A DNA stretch of 64,000 nt from NCBI GenBank assembly GCA_021286935.1, contig JAJTBI010000005.1:21822-85821 (forward strand), read 5' to 3'. Each line of letters opens with the position of its first letter. Positions within the stretch are counted from its first letter, which is position 1. The stretch comes from Geobacteraceae bacterium. GTDB lineage: Bacteria > Desulfobacterota > Desulfuromonadia > Geobacterales > Pseudopelobacteraceae. Of the stretch, positions 1 to 9,720 are shown piece by piece. The notes below the pieces were generated by a model. That model searched no databases, was not told the DNA's origin, and saw nothing but the letters and a program-made list of their open reading frames with translations. The position numbers and the translations under genes were made by a program.

Positions 1-908
1 GTGTGACGCATCCAGGCTGGAGTCAGCAGTGCCAGGGTGACACCGTGGGTCATGTCATACTTGCTGGAGAGCTCGTGCCCCATGCCGTGCAGCGGGAATG
101 CAAATCCCGGCTTGCCCAGTAGAAACTGGAATCCGGCCAAGGCCATGGAGCTGGCCCACATGATGTTGGCGCGGGCATTATAATCCCTCGGGTTATCAAG
201 AAGCTTCGGGGCATTGTCCAGCACCGCCTTCATGACCCCTTCATTCATCCGGTCCTGTACGTCGGCTCCGGTTTCAGGGGTGAAATACTGTTCCATCAAA
301 TGACAGAGGATGTCAGCCACACCGGCCATGGAGTGATGTTCCGGCACCGTGTAGGTATACTCCGGGTCCAGAATGGAGAAGCGAGGATTGACCAGCGGGT
401 GTAGAAGTACTTTTTTCTTGTGATCCTCACCCACCGTGATAACCGCTCCCATGTCCAGCTCTGAGCCGGTTCCTGCCATGGTCAGGATGGTTGCCAGTGG
501 GGCTGCCGCACTTATTTTGGAGGAGATGCCTGATTCGTCAACAAACAGATCGTTGACCGGACCAGCATATTTCACCCCGGCAGCAATGGCCTTGCAGGCG
601 TCCAAGGTGGAACCGCCTCCTACTGCCAAGATGAAATCACAACCGTTTTTACGATAGAGCTCGATACCCTCCTCGACACTTTCAACACGCGGGTTGGGCT
701 GAATGTCACTTAATTCTACATACCCAAGACCGGCTTGATCAAGTTGTTCAACGGTTTCTTCATAGATGCCGTTCTGTTTGATACTGCCTCCACCATAGGC
801 CAACAGCACCTTAGAACCGCCATGGCTCTTGATGGTCTCACCGAGAACCTTGATCTGTCCCTTGCCGAAGTAAGCAGTTGTTGGAATACTGAAAACAAAA
901 TTGGTCAT
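1..908 (-). CDS. Iron-containing alcohol dehydrogenase, YqhD/BdhA type (3' end cut by window edge)
   Basis: NAD(P)H-dependent reduction of aldehydes to alcohols in the cytoplasm. About 302 residues are visible from ATG 906-908, with AGGAG just upstream; the C-terminus lies beyond base 1. The nucleotide-binding motif AVGGGSTLD is at residues 95-103. The four metal ligands expected in the YqhD family can be read as D199, H203, H274 and H288, with the same spacing as D194/H198/H267/H281 of E. coli YqhD. It lies 60 bp downstream of an aldo/keto reductase on the same strand, behind a divergent AraC regulator, which points to detoxification of short or reactive aldehydes. It could instead be a butanol dehydrogenase; the sequence does not settle the substrate. 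Confidence 0.93.
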   Translation of the reverse strand, partial: MTNFVFSIPTTAYFGKGQIKVLGETIKSHGGSKVLLAYGGGSIKQNGIYEETVEQLDQAGLGYVELSDIQPNPRVESVEEGIELYRKNGCDFILAVGGGSTLDACKAIAAGVKYAGPVNDLFVDESGISSKISAAAPLATILTMAGTGSELDMGAVITVGEDHKKKVLLHPLVNPRFSILDPEYTYTVPEHHSMAGVADILCHLMEQYFTPETGADVQDRMNEGVMKAVLDNAPKLLDNPRDYNARANIMWASSMALAGFQFLLGKPGFAFPLHGMGHELSSKYDMTHGVTLALLTPAWMRH

Positions 909-967
909 GTCTATTCTCCTGTAAAATCAAGTTTATTTAAATGGTTATCATGCTGGTCGCAATCAGA

Positions 968-2089
<1,122 letters not shown>

Positions 2090-2148
2090 TCATGCATGCG
2101 GGCTAGGTAGTATTTATACAGAGGGAATGAACATTAAATGAGGTGGTT

Positions 2149-3063
2149 ATGCAGAATATTGAGAATGTCGAAAACGGTGGTGTGCTTGATGGTTTGAGAG
2201 AAAGCATTGCCCGATTAACCGAAACTGGCGAGCTCCATACAACCGCAATCCAGGGGCTGGCACTATTCCGGCGGACTGAGCCGACCGAGCCGATTACGGG
2301 CGTGTACGAACCGAGTGTCTGCTTAGTTGCACAAGGGGCCAAGCGTGTCATGCTGGGAGATGACACCTTTGTGTATGACGCTCACCATTATCTGATCACC
2401 TCTGTACATCTACCCACCGTTGTGCAGATTATTGAAGCAAGCCCTGAAAAACCGTATCTGGGGCTCAGATTGATGCTTGATCTGCGCGAAATTTCACAGC
2501 TGATGGTGGACAGCAATCTGCCCCAGCCACGTGTACAGCAATCAAGCCGGGGCATGGCCACCGGTGAGATAACACTGCCATTGCTGACCGCTTTTCAGCG
2601 CCTGATTGACCTGCTTGAAAGTCAGCAGGATATTCCGATCCTTGCGCCGATCATCCAACGTGAAATCACTTATCGGCTGTTGGTGGGGGATCAGGGTGAG
2701 CGTTTGCGGCAGATTGCGTCGGCCGGAAGCCAAAGCCACCAGATAGCACGGGTAATTGATTGGTTGAAGAACAACTTCACACAGCCATTAAGTATTGATG
2801 AGCTTGCAGCACAGGCCAGTATGAGCAGCTCAACCTTTCATCATCACTTCCGTTCCATGACCGCCTTAAGTCCCCTGCAGTACCAGAAACAGCTACGCCT
2901 GCAGGAGGCCCGGCGCCTGATGCTGGCAGAACGGCTCGATGCAGCTAACGCGGCGTTTCAGGTTGGCTATGAGAGCCCCTCACAGTTCAGTCGTGAGTAC
3001 AATCGGATGTTTGGGGCACCACCGCTGCGGGATATCACCAATCTACGACAACGTGCCTCGTAA
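2149..3063 (+). CDS. AraC family transcriptional regulator
   Basis: DNA-binding regulator of 304 residues. Residues about 20-175 form the AraC N-terminal ligand domain (AraC_N type, with EPSVCLVAQGAKRV), and about 205-300 the double HTH (IDELAAQASMSSSTFHHHF, then the second helix set in FQVGYESPSQFSREYNRMFG). ATG 2149 is preferred because GAGG lies five bases upstream; a GTG two codons earlier is also in frame. It is divergent from the aldo/keto reductase and alcohol dehydrogenase genes. In E. coli the related YqhC activates the equivalent oxidoreductases in response to reactive aldehydes, so the same role is inferred here. The 176 bp intergenic region should hold both promoters; I saw no convincing -35/-10 pair. 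Confidence 0.93.
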   Translation: MQNIENVENGGVLDGLRESIARLTETGELHTTAIQGLALFRRTEPTEPITGVYEPSVCLVAQGAKRVMLGDDTFVYDAHHYLITSVHLPTVVQIIEASPEKPYLGLRLMLDLREISQLMVDSNLPQPRVQQSSRGMATGEITLPLLTAFQRLIDLLESQQDIPILAPIIQREITYRLLVGDQGERLRQIASAGSQSHQIARVIDWLKNNFTQPLSIDELAAQASMSSSTFHHHFRSMTALSPLQYQKQLRLQEARRLMLAERLDAANAAFQVGYESPSQFSREYNRMFGAPPLRDITNLRQRAS

Positions 3064-3093
3064 GATGGAGTCGGATCGATACCTGTCTGGCTC

Positions 3094-3936
3094 TTAGTGG
3101 TGGTTGATAGTTTCCGGCTTCGCCTCGCCACCTGATGCCTCTGCAGACAGCACCACAATATCGACCCGTCGGTTCTTTGCCCGTTGCTCAGGTGTATCGT
3201 TGGGTACCAGCGGCTGAAATTCCCCATAGCCAACAGCAGATAATGTTTCAGGTGCAAAGCCTGCTGAATTGATCAGAAAGTGGATTACACTGGTGGCGCG
3301 GGCCGTGGAAAGTTCCCAGTTAGAGTGGAATTGTGATGAATGGATCGGCTGCGAATCAGTATGACCTTCTATACGGAACCGGTTGGTGTACTGCTGCAGC
3401 CCGGTGGCGATCCCCCGTAATGTCGTTATGGCATCCTGTTTCAGCTTGGCACTGCCTGAATCAAAGAAGCCAGCCTCTTTCAGGCTGATCACCAGTCCCC
3501 GCTGCGTTACCGAGAGTGCCACCTTGTCCTGAAAGCCCTGCTTGATCAGATAGGCTTCAATCGCTGAGGCCATCTCACGAAATTCCTTTTCTCCTGCCAT
3601 CTGTTTTGAACCTGCGTCACCACCGATGTTGCCTTGCCGCGGGCCTGCCGGAGGCATCTTGGCCGTAACTGGAATTATTGCCATTTCCGGCTTGATGGCC
3701 GGTATCGGCTTGATGTCCTGTGACTGCAACACGCCCTTCTGGCCTGCAGAGGCGCGGGTGGAATAGCCGAAGGATTCCCGTAGGGATTGCGTAAGTTCTT
3801 CAGCCTTTTTCTTGTCGGTCTGTCCCATGGCATACATGGCGACAAACACGGCAAACAGCAGGGTTAGAAAATCGCCATAGGAGACCAGCCAGCGTTCATG
3901 GTTGGCATGTTTTTCCGGCTCTCTTTTGATTGCCAT
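3094..3936 (-). CDS. motB: Flagellar motor stator protein MotB (OmpA/MotB domain)
   Basis: Inner-membrane stator subunit that anchors to peptidoglycan. It has 280 residues: a cytoplasmic basic N-terminus, one membrane segment at about 17-38 that carries the ion-binding aspartate D22 (SYGDFLTLLF), a variable linker rich in Pro, and an OmpA-like peptidoglycan-binding domain at about 165-262 (RIEGHTDSQPI, then KNRRVDIVV). AGGTGG precedes ATG 3934-3936. No motA partner lies beside it, which is unusual since motA and motB are normally adjacent. The stop is 30 bp from the convergent AraC stop. A non-flagellar OmpA/MotB family role is less likely given the conserved D in the membrane helix. Confidence 0.9.
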   Translation of the reverse strand: MAIKREPEKHANHERWLVSYGDFLTLLFAVFVAMYAMGQTDKKKAEELTQSLRESFGYSTRASAGQKGVLQSQDIKPIPAIKPEMAIIPVTAKMPPAGPRQGNIGGDAGSKQMAGEKEFREMASAIEAYLIKQGFQDKVALSVTQRGLVISLKEAGFFDSGSAKLKQDAITTLRGIATGLQQYTNRFRIEGHTDSQPIHSSQFHSNWELSTARATSVIHFLINSAGFAPETLSAVGYGEFQPLVPNDTPEQRAKNRRVDIVVLSAEASGGEAKPETINHH

Positions 3937-3986
3937 GCATCCACCTTTTAATATGACCAGTCGTCTTAATAAATGAACAAAAAAAT

Positions 3987-4583
3987 TTACGGTTTCAAAA
4001 TGGAGCCAAACATCAGTTCAACCAGTTGGTTAAGAGGCTCTACCGAGTCGTGCATTTTCATCCGCTGCATTGCCCCCAGCCAGGCATCCCAGAACAGGGT
4101 GGCCAACTGGAGGGCATCAATATCCTGTCGTATGGTTCCAGCCTGTTGGGCTTGTCGAATTACCACGGCCAGATTTTCTGACCACTCATGTACTACGGCG
4201 CTCATGGTGGAACGACAGATTTCACTGCTTTCGCAGATTTCACCAGCCAGATGAACGACCACGCTGCAGGTGTTAACCGCACAGCACAGATGTTCTGTCA
4301 ACATGAGGTTAAAACAGTTGCGCAGTGCGGTGAGTGGGTCGGGCTGCGTTGCATCAATACTGTCATGCCATTTTTGCCAGAACTCTTCAGAATGGCGCAG
4401 CACGATTGCCAGACCGAACTCTTCTTTGCTTTTAAAGTAGTTGTAGAATGAGCCTTTGGGTATCTGGGCGGTATCCACAATCTCTTTAATGCCGGTACCG
4501 TGGTAGCCTCGTTTGGCAAAGGCGGCTAGTCCGGCATCCAGCAGGCGTGAACGGATCATATCAGGGTTTTTAGGGCGACTCAT
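3987..4583 (-). CDS. TetR/AcrR family transcriptional regulator
   Basis: Repressor-type protein of 198 residues with an N-terminal HTH at about 11-57 (GIKEIVDTAQIPKGSFYNYF) followed by an all-helical ligand domain. It starts at ATG 4581-4583 and is divergent from a second TetR gene that leads the RND pump operon. A 25 bp inverted repeat at 4597-4621, just before its start, is a likely autoregulatory operator. Its ligand domain differs from the two paralogous TetR proteins at 4695 and 12341, so it probably answers another signal. It may also influence the pump because the two promoters share the 111 bp gap. Confidence 0.92.
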   Translation of the reverse strand: MSRPKNPDMIRSRLLDAGLAAFAKRGYHGTGIKEIVDTAQIPKGSFYNYFKSKEEFGLAIVLRHSEEFWQKWHDSIDATQPDPLTALRNCFNLMLTEHLCCAVNTCSVVVHLAGEICESSEICRSTMSAVVHEWSENLAVVIRQAQQAGTIRQDIDALQLATLFWDAWLGAMQRMKMHDSVEPLNQLVELMFGSILKP

Positions 4584-4596
4584 GCTATAAGTATAC

Positions 4597-4621
4597 GACC
4601 GGTCATTTAAAATGACAAGTC
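4597..4621. promoter_or_regulatory. Inverted-repeat operator, TetR type
   Basis: GAC-NN-GTCATTT-A-AAATGAC-NN-GTC: inner 7 bp arms at 4602-4608 and 4610-4616 around one base, with matching GAC/GTC triplets outside. It sits 14 bp upstream of the minus-strand TetR start. The geometry is what a dimeric TetR protein recognises; binding itself is inferred. Confidence 0.65.
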
Positions 4622-4657
4622 AGAAAAATCTGCTTGACGAAATTTAGAAATTCATGC

Positions 4658-4681
4658 AAATGAATGAACGGTCATTCATTT
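4658..4681. promoter_or_regulatory. Inverted-repeat operator upstream of the RND pump operon
   Basis: Perfect 10 bp arms AAATGAATGA (4658-4667) and TCATTCATTT (4672-4681) separated by four bases. A -35-like TTGACG lies at 4634-4639, so a bound repressor would cover the -10/start region. It sits 13 bp before the start of the TetR gene that leads the efflux operon. The core is similar to the palindrome before the paralogous TetR at 12341 (GAATGATCATTC). Confidence 0.7.
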
Positions 4682-4694
4682 TTGAGGTGAGATT

Positions 4695-5279
4695 ATGGCA
4701 AGAGATGATAAACGTGAGCTATTGCTGCAGGCAACGCTGGAGCTGGTTGCCAAACAAGGCTTTCACGGTGCGCCCTGTGCTGCGATTGCCGAACAGGCCG
4801 GGGTGGCAGCGGGTACCATTTACCGTTACTTTGAAAACAAAGATGTGCTGATCAATGAGTTGTACCTTTCTCTGGAAAATCGAATTCATGTCGCACTGTT
4901 GGAGGGCTATTCAGTGGAAATGCCCTTTCGCGAGCGATTTCTGCATGTTGTCCGTGGTCTGTTGAAGTTCTTTATTACGTCTCCTCTTGAGTTCAAATAC
5001 ATTGAGCAATTTCATCACTCTCCGTACGGTGTGGCATTCCGCCGCGACCGGATGTTGGGTCAGACAGAGTCAGAAGGCTGTTGCACTATTTATAGTGAAC
5101 TTTTTACGCAGGGGGTGGCACAGCAGGTAATCAAGGATCTACCTCGGGTGGTGTTGTTTGATCTTGCCTTTGGTCCGATTATCTCGGTTGCTCGTAACCA
5201 TATCCTTGGCTTTATCCAGCTTGATGAGGCCTTAATCGAGCAGATTGCCGAGGCCTGCTGGGATTCCTTAAAACGCTAA
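4695..5279 (+). CDS. TetR/AcrR family regulator of the RND efflux operon
   Basis: 194-residue repressor. The HTH lies at about 8-54 (AAIAEQAGVAAGTIYRYF); the C-terminal domain has the motif YIEQFHHSPYG. A GAGGTGAG ribosome site precedes ATG 4695. It is followed after 60 bp by the adaptor, pump and channel genes in the same direction, the usual acrR/ttgR arrangement, but here in the same operon rather than divergent. A perfect inverted repeat at 4658-4681 covers its promoter. It is clearly paralogous to the TetR at 12341 at the other end of the pump cluster. Predicted role: ligand-relieved repression of the pump and of itself. Confidence 0.92.
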   Translation: MARDDKRELLLQATLELVAKQGFHGAPCAAIAEQAGVAAGTIYRYFENKDVLINELYLSLENRIHVALLEGYSVEMPFRERFLHVVRGLLKFFITSPLEFKYIEQFHHSPYGVAFRRDRMLGQTESEGCCTIYSELFTQGVAQQVIKDLPRVVLFDLAFGPIISVARNHILGFIQLDEALIEQIAEACWDSLKR

Positions 5280-5339
5280 TCTATGACCATTTTGAATAGT
5301 TGTTCATTTTTGAGAGTTACTAACGGCGAGGTGCAAACA

Positions 5340-6539
5340 ATGCAACAAACAACCTATGTTCGCGTGATGGCAGCCACAGTGCTGCTGGCAGTGGGACTTA
5401 CAACAACGGCCTGCGGCAAAAAACAGGCTGCCATGCCGCCTTCAGGGCCACCGGAGGTCGGTGTCATTACGGTGCAGACCCAGCGGGTGGCGTTGACCAC
5501 TGAGCTGTCCGGTCGTACCGCTCCGCACCTGATTGCCGAGGTTCGGCCCCAGGTGGGTGGCATTATCAAAAAGCGCCTGTTTACTGAGGGCAGCGACGTC
5601 AAGGCAGGCCAGGTGTTGTATCAGATTGATCCGGCCAGTTACGAGGCCTCACTGGCCAGCGCACGGGCATCCCAGGCACGGGCAGAGGCCACTTTGGGCT
5701 CAACCCGTTTGAAGGCGGAACGGTATCAGGACCTGGTCAAGATCAAGGCGGTCAGCCAGCAGGATAATGATGATGCCCAGGCTAGCCTGAAGCAGGCCGA
5801 GGCTGACCTTGCGTCTGCAAAGGCGGCAGTTGAAACGGCACGAATCAACCTGGCCTATACCAGAATCGTTGCCCCGATTTCCGGGCGGATCGGTCGTTCT
5901 ACCGTTACTGACGGTGCTTTGGTAACCGCCAGTCAGGCGGCAGCGCTTGCCACTATTCAGCAGCTTAGCAGTATGTATGTGGATGTGACCCAGTCCAGTG
6001 CAGAGCTGCTCCGTCTGAAACAGAGCCTGGCCAGCGGCGTGATGAAGAAAGACAGCGCAAGCAGTCAGGCCAGGGTTAAGTTGTTGTTGGAAGACGGTTC
6101 TGTCTATCCGCAGCCAGGTGCCCTGAAATTTTCAGAGGTGACGGTTGACCAGAGTACCGGCTCCATCACCCTGCGGGCAGTCTTTCCCAACCCGAACCAG
6201 ACCCTGTTGCCCGGTATGTTTGTGCGGGCAGTGCTGGAGGAAGGGGTCAATGAGCAGGCGATGCTGGTACCGCAACGTGGTGTGACCCGCAACCCCAAAG
6301 GGGATGCCATGGTGATGGTGGTGGGTGCTGAGGAGAAGGTTGAATCGCGGGTGATTCAGGTGGTTCGCACGGTTGGTGAAAACTGGCTGGTATCCGGCGG
6401 TTTAAAACCGGGTGATCGGGTTATTCTGGAAGGGCTGCAGAAGGCCCGTCCCGGTACACCGGTCAAGGCGGTGCCGTTTGGCGCAAAACCGGTAGCAGCC
6501 CCTGGCCAGCAACAGCAACCTGCAGCAGCTAAAAAGTAA
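5340..6539 (+). CDS. RND efflux periplasmic adaptor (AcrA/MexA type, lipoprotein)
   Basis: Membrane fusion protein that bridges the inner-membrane pump and outer-membrane channel. 399 residues from ATG 5340, chosen because GAGG precedes it and a signal peptide follows at once; an upstream in-frame ATG at 5283 would bury that signal. A lipoprotein signal ends at TTTAC-G, with C25 the likely lipidated residue. Next come a biotinyl-lipoyl-like half (AEVRPQVGGIIKKRLF), a long alpha hairpin at about 95-185 rich in Ala/Lys/Glu heptads, then beta-barrel and membrane-proximal domains. The Ala/Gln/Lys-rich tail is common in this family. It is 12 bp from the pump gene and certainly in one operon with it. 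Confidence 0.95.
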   Translation: MQQTTYVRVMAATVLLAVGLTTTACGKKQAAMPPSGPPEVGVITVQTQRVALTTELSGRTAPHLIAEVRPQVGGIIKKRLFTEGSDVKAGQVLYQIDPASYEASLASARASQARAEATLGSTRLKAERYQDLVKIKAVSQQDNDDAQASLKQAEADLASAKAAVETARINLAYTRIVAPISGRIGRSTVTDGALVTASQAAALATIQQLSSMYVDVTQSSAELLRLKQSLASGVMKKDSASSQARVKLLLEDGSVYPQPGALKFSEVTVDQSTGSITLRAVFPNPNQTLLPGMFVRAVLEEGVNEQAMLVPQRGVTRNPKGDAMVMVVGAEEKVESRVIQVVRTVGENWLVSGGLKPGDRVILEGLQKARPGTPVKAVPFGAKPVAAPGQQQQPAAAKK

Positions 6540-6551
6540 AGGAGCCTTTTC

Positions 6552-9500
6552 ATGGCCAGGTTTTTTATAGACAGACCGATTTTTGCCTGGGTCATTGCCA
6601 TTTTGGTGATGCTGGCTGGCCTGCTGGCGATTAAGACGTTGCCGGTTTCGCAATATCCGCCAATCGCACCACCCCAGATTACCATTAACGCTGTCTATCC
6701 GGGGGCATCGGCCCAGACCGTACAGGATACGGTCACCCAGGTGATCGAACAGAAGCTGAACGGCATTGACAACCTGATCTATATGTCCTCCACCAGCGAT
6801 TCTGCCGGTGCGGTGTCGATCAACCTGACCTTTAAGGCCGGTACTGATCCCAATATCGCCCAGGTACAGGTGCAGAACAAGTTGCAGCTGGCCACGCCAC
6901 TGTTGCCGCAGGTGGTGCAGAAGCAAGGAATTCAGGTGGTTAAGTCCACCAAAAACTTCCTTTTGATCGTCGGCCTGATCTCTGAAGATGGCACGTTGGA
7001 TCGTCACCAGCTGACCGACTACATGGTTTCAAACCTGCAGGATATTGTCAGCCGGGTGGAAGGGGTGGGCGAGCTGCAGCAGTTTGGTACCCAGAACGCC
7101 ATGCGGATCTGGCTGAATCCCGCAAAGCTGAACAGTTTTGGCCTGACCAGCAGCGATGTAATCACCGCCCTGCAGGCCCAGAACGCCCAGGTCTCAGCCG
7201 GTCAGTTCGGTGGTACGCCGGCCAATATCGGGCAGCAGCTGAATGCCACCATTACGGCCCGGACGTTACTGCAGACAGCAGAACAGTTTGATGCGGTTAT
7301 CCTGCGTACGAATCCCGATGGCTCCACCGTGCGGCTGAAGGATGTGGCCACCAGCAAGATCGGTACGGAAAACTACGATATCGTGGCCCGCTACAAAGGT
7401 AAACCGTTGGCCGGTATGGCGATCCGTCTGGCAGCCGGGGCTAATGCCCTGGATACCGCCAACCGGGTCAAGACCAAGATGGCAGAGCTGTCCAAGTTTT
7501 TCCCGGCTGGTGTGCAGGTGGTCTATCCCTACGACACCACCCCCTTTGTCAAGATCTCCATTGAAGAGGTGGTGCATACCCTGGTGGAGGCGGTGCTGCT
7601 GGTCTTCATCATTATGTTCCTGTTCCTGCAGAATATCCGCGCCACCCTGATCCCCACCATTGCAGTACCGGTGGTTCTGTTGGGCACCATGGGGGTGTTG
7701 TCAGCTGCCGGATTCTCCATCAATACCCTGACCATGTTTGCCCTGGTAATCGTGATCGGTCTGTTGGTGGACGATGCCATCGTGGTGGTGGAAAACGTGG
7801 AACGGATCATGTCTGAAGAGGGGCTATCCCCCCATGATGCCACCATTAAATCCATGGGCCAGATCACCAGTGCCCTGGTGGGTATTGCCACCGTGTTGTC
7901 GGCGGTCTTCCTGCCCATGGCCTTCTTTGGCGGCTCCACCGGCGTAATCTATCGCCAGTTTTCCATCACCATCATCTCGGCCATGATCCTGTCGGTGCTG
8001 GTGGCGTTGATTCTGACCCCGGCCCTCTGCTCAACCCTGCTGAAACCGGTTGAAAAGGGACATGAACCGGGTGAGTGCGGTCCTTTCTGCAAGTTCTTCC
8101 GTTGGTTTAACCGTAAGTTTGACTGGGCCAGGGAAAAGTATGAGGGGATTGTCGGGCGTTCATTCAACAAGCCGATCCGTTATCTGGTGGTCTACGGCAG
8201 TATCGTCGCCGCCATGGTGGTCTTCTTCCACCGTCTCCCCACCGCTTTTTTGCCGGATGAAGACCAGGGTTTTATCATCTGCCAGGTGCAGTTGCCTGCC
8301 GGTGCTACCCAGGAGCGGACCCTGAAGGTGATTGAACAGCTTGAACAGCATTTTATGGAGCGGGAAAACAAGACGGTTGATGCTATTATTACCGTTGCCG
8401 GATTCAGCTTTGCCGGTCGTGGTCAGAATATGGGCCTGGCCTTTGTCAAGCTGAAGGACTGGAAGCTGCGTCCCACCAAGGATCTGAAAGCGCCGGCCGT
8501 TGCAGGCAGGGCCATGGGTGCCTTCTCCAAGATCAAGGATGGTTTGGCCTTTGCCTTTTCGCCACCGGCGGTGGTTGAGCTGGGGCAGGCCAACGGCTTT
8601 GATTTCCAGTTACAGGACCGTGGCGGTCTCGGTCATGACAAGCTGATGGAAGCCCGAAATATGATGCTGGGGATGGCCATGCAGAACAAGAAGCTGATTG
8701 CCGTGCGTCCCAACGGTCAGGATGATTCGCCCCAGTTCAAGCTGGATATTGATGATGTCCGGGCCGGAGCCCTGGGGGTCTCGCTTGCCAGCATCAATGA
8801 GGTCTTGGCTACCGCCTGGGGTAGTTCCTATGTCAATGATTTTATCGAAAATGGCCGGGTCAAGAAGGTCTACCTGCAGGCAGATGCACAATACCGGATG
8901 CTGCCGGAGGATGTCGGCAAGTGGTATGTCCGCAACAGCAAGGGGGATATGGTACCGTTTTCGGCCTTTGCCACGGCCCGCTGGCAGTACGGTTCGCCCC
9001 GGCTGGAACGTTACAATGGTATTCCATCGGTAGAGATCATGGGGCAGGCTGCACCGGGTGTCAGTACCGGTGAGGCGATGAAGGAGATGGAGCAGATGGC
9101 TGCCAAACTGCCCCCCGGTATCGGCTATGAATGGACCGGTCTCTCCTATGAGGAAAAAAATGCCGGGGCACAGGCACCGGCACTATACGCTATCTCGCTT
9201 TTGGTGGTGTTCCTGGCGGTGGCAGCGCTGTACGAAAGCTGGACCATTCCGTTTGTGAACCTGCTGATGCTGCCGCTTGGTCTGGTGGGGGCGGTTACAG
9301 CAGTAACCTTGCGTTTTCTACCCAATGACGTCTATCTGCAGATCGGTCTGTTGACCACGGTTGGTCTCTCCACCAAGAACGCCATCTTGATCATTCAGTT
9401 CATCAAGGAGCAGATGCATCAGGGGCATGAGCTGGTGGAGGCCACCCTGGCAGCAGTCAAGATCCGGTTGCGTCCGGTTATCATGACCTCGCTGGCCTTT

Positions 9501-9719
9501 TTCTTCGGTACCCTGCCGCTGGCGTTGACCAAAGGGGCTGGCGCAGCGGCCCAGAATGCCATCGGTACGGCAGTAACCGGCGGTCTGCTTTCTGCCACCT
9601 TTATTGACCTAATCTTCATTCCGTTTTTCTTTGTCATGATTTCACGACTGTTTGGGCGGAAAAAGTACAAGAAGCATGATGGCGAACCTACTGTTGCCAC
9701 TGTTGCGGAGGGGCATTGA
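6552..9719 (+). CDS. RND efflux pump, HAE-1 family (AcrB/MexB type)
   Basis: Proton-driven inner-membrane drug and solvent exporter, 1055 residues, the usual length. It has the repeat architecture of two six-helix halves each with a large periplasmic loop. Proton-relay aspartates D407 and D408 are in [17 protein letters not shown] in TM4, at exactly the AcrB numbers, and the conserved Lys is in [12 protein letters not shown] of TM10. The opening [16 protein letters not shown] is diagnostic of HAE-1 pumps. A ribosome site AAGGAG precedes ATG 6552. It ends one base before the start used by the channel gene. Substrates cannot be read from the sequence. Confidence 0.97.
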   Translation: MARFFIDRPIFAWVIAILVMLAGLLAIKTLPVSQYPPIAPPQITINAVYPGASAQTVQDTVTQVIEQKLNGIDNLIYMSSTSDSAGAVSINLTFKAGTDPNIAQVQVQNKLQLATPLLPQVVQKQGIQVVKSTKNFLLIVGLISEDGTLDRHQLTDYMVSNLQDIVSRVEGVGELQQFGTQNAMRIWLNPAKLNSFGLTSSDVITALQAQNAQVSAGQFGGTPANIGQQLNATITARTLLQTAEQFDAVILRTNPDGSTVRLKDVATSKIGTENYDIVARYKGKPLAGMAIRLAAGANALDTANRVKTKMAELSKFFPAGVQVVYPYDTTPFVKISIEEVVHTLVEAVLLVFIIMFLFLQNIRATLIPTIAVPVVLLGTMGVLSAAGFSINTLTMFALVIVIGLLVDDAIVVVENVERIMSEEGLSPHDATIKSMGQITSALVGIATVLSAVFLPMAFFGGSTGVIYRQFSITIISAMILSVLVALILTPALCSTLLKPVEKGHEPGECGPFCKFFRWFNRKFDWAREKYEGIVGRSFNKPIRYLVVYGSIVAAMVVFFHRLPTAFLPDEDQGFIICQVQLPAGATQERTLKVIEQLEQHFMERENKTVDAIITVAGFSFAGRGQNMGLAFVKLKDWKLRPTKDLKAPAVAGRAMGAFSKIKDGLAFAFSPPAVVELGQANGFDFQLQDRGGLGHDKLMEARNMMLGMAMQNKKLIAVRPNGQDDSPQFKLDIDDVRAGALGVSLASINEVLATAWGSSYVNDFIENGRVKKVYLQADAQYRMLPEDVGKWYVRNSKGDMVPFSAFATARWQYGSPRLERYNGIPSVEIMGQAAPGVSTGEAMKEMEQMAAKLPPGIGYEWTGLSYEEKNAGAQAPALYAISLLVVFLAVAALYESWTIPFVNLLMLPLGLVGAVTAVTLRFLPNDVYLQIGLLTTVGLSTKNAILIIQFIKEQMHQGHELVEATLAAVKIRLRPVIMTSLAFFFGTLPLALTKGAGAAAQNAIGTAVTGGLLSATFIDLIFIPFFFVMISRLFGRKKYKKHDGEPTVATVAEGH

Positions 9720-9720
9720 T

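Noticed and set aside
9652..9720. Upstream extension of the channel gene inside the pump gene
   Set aside because: The frame is open, but the ribosome site GGAGGGG fits ATG 9721, and the extension only mirrors the pump coding sequence.
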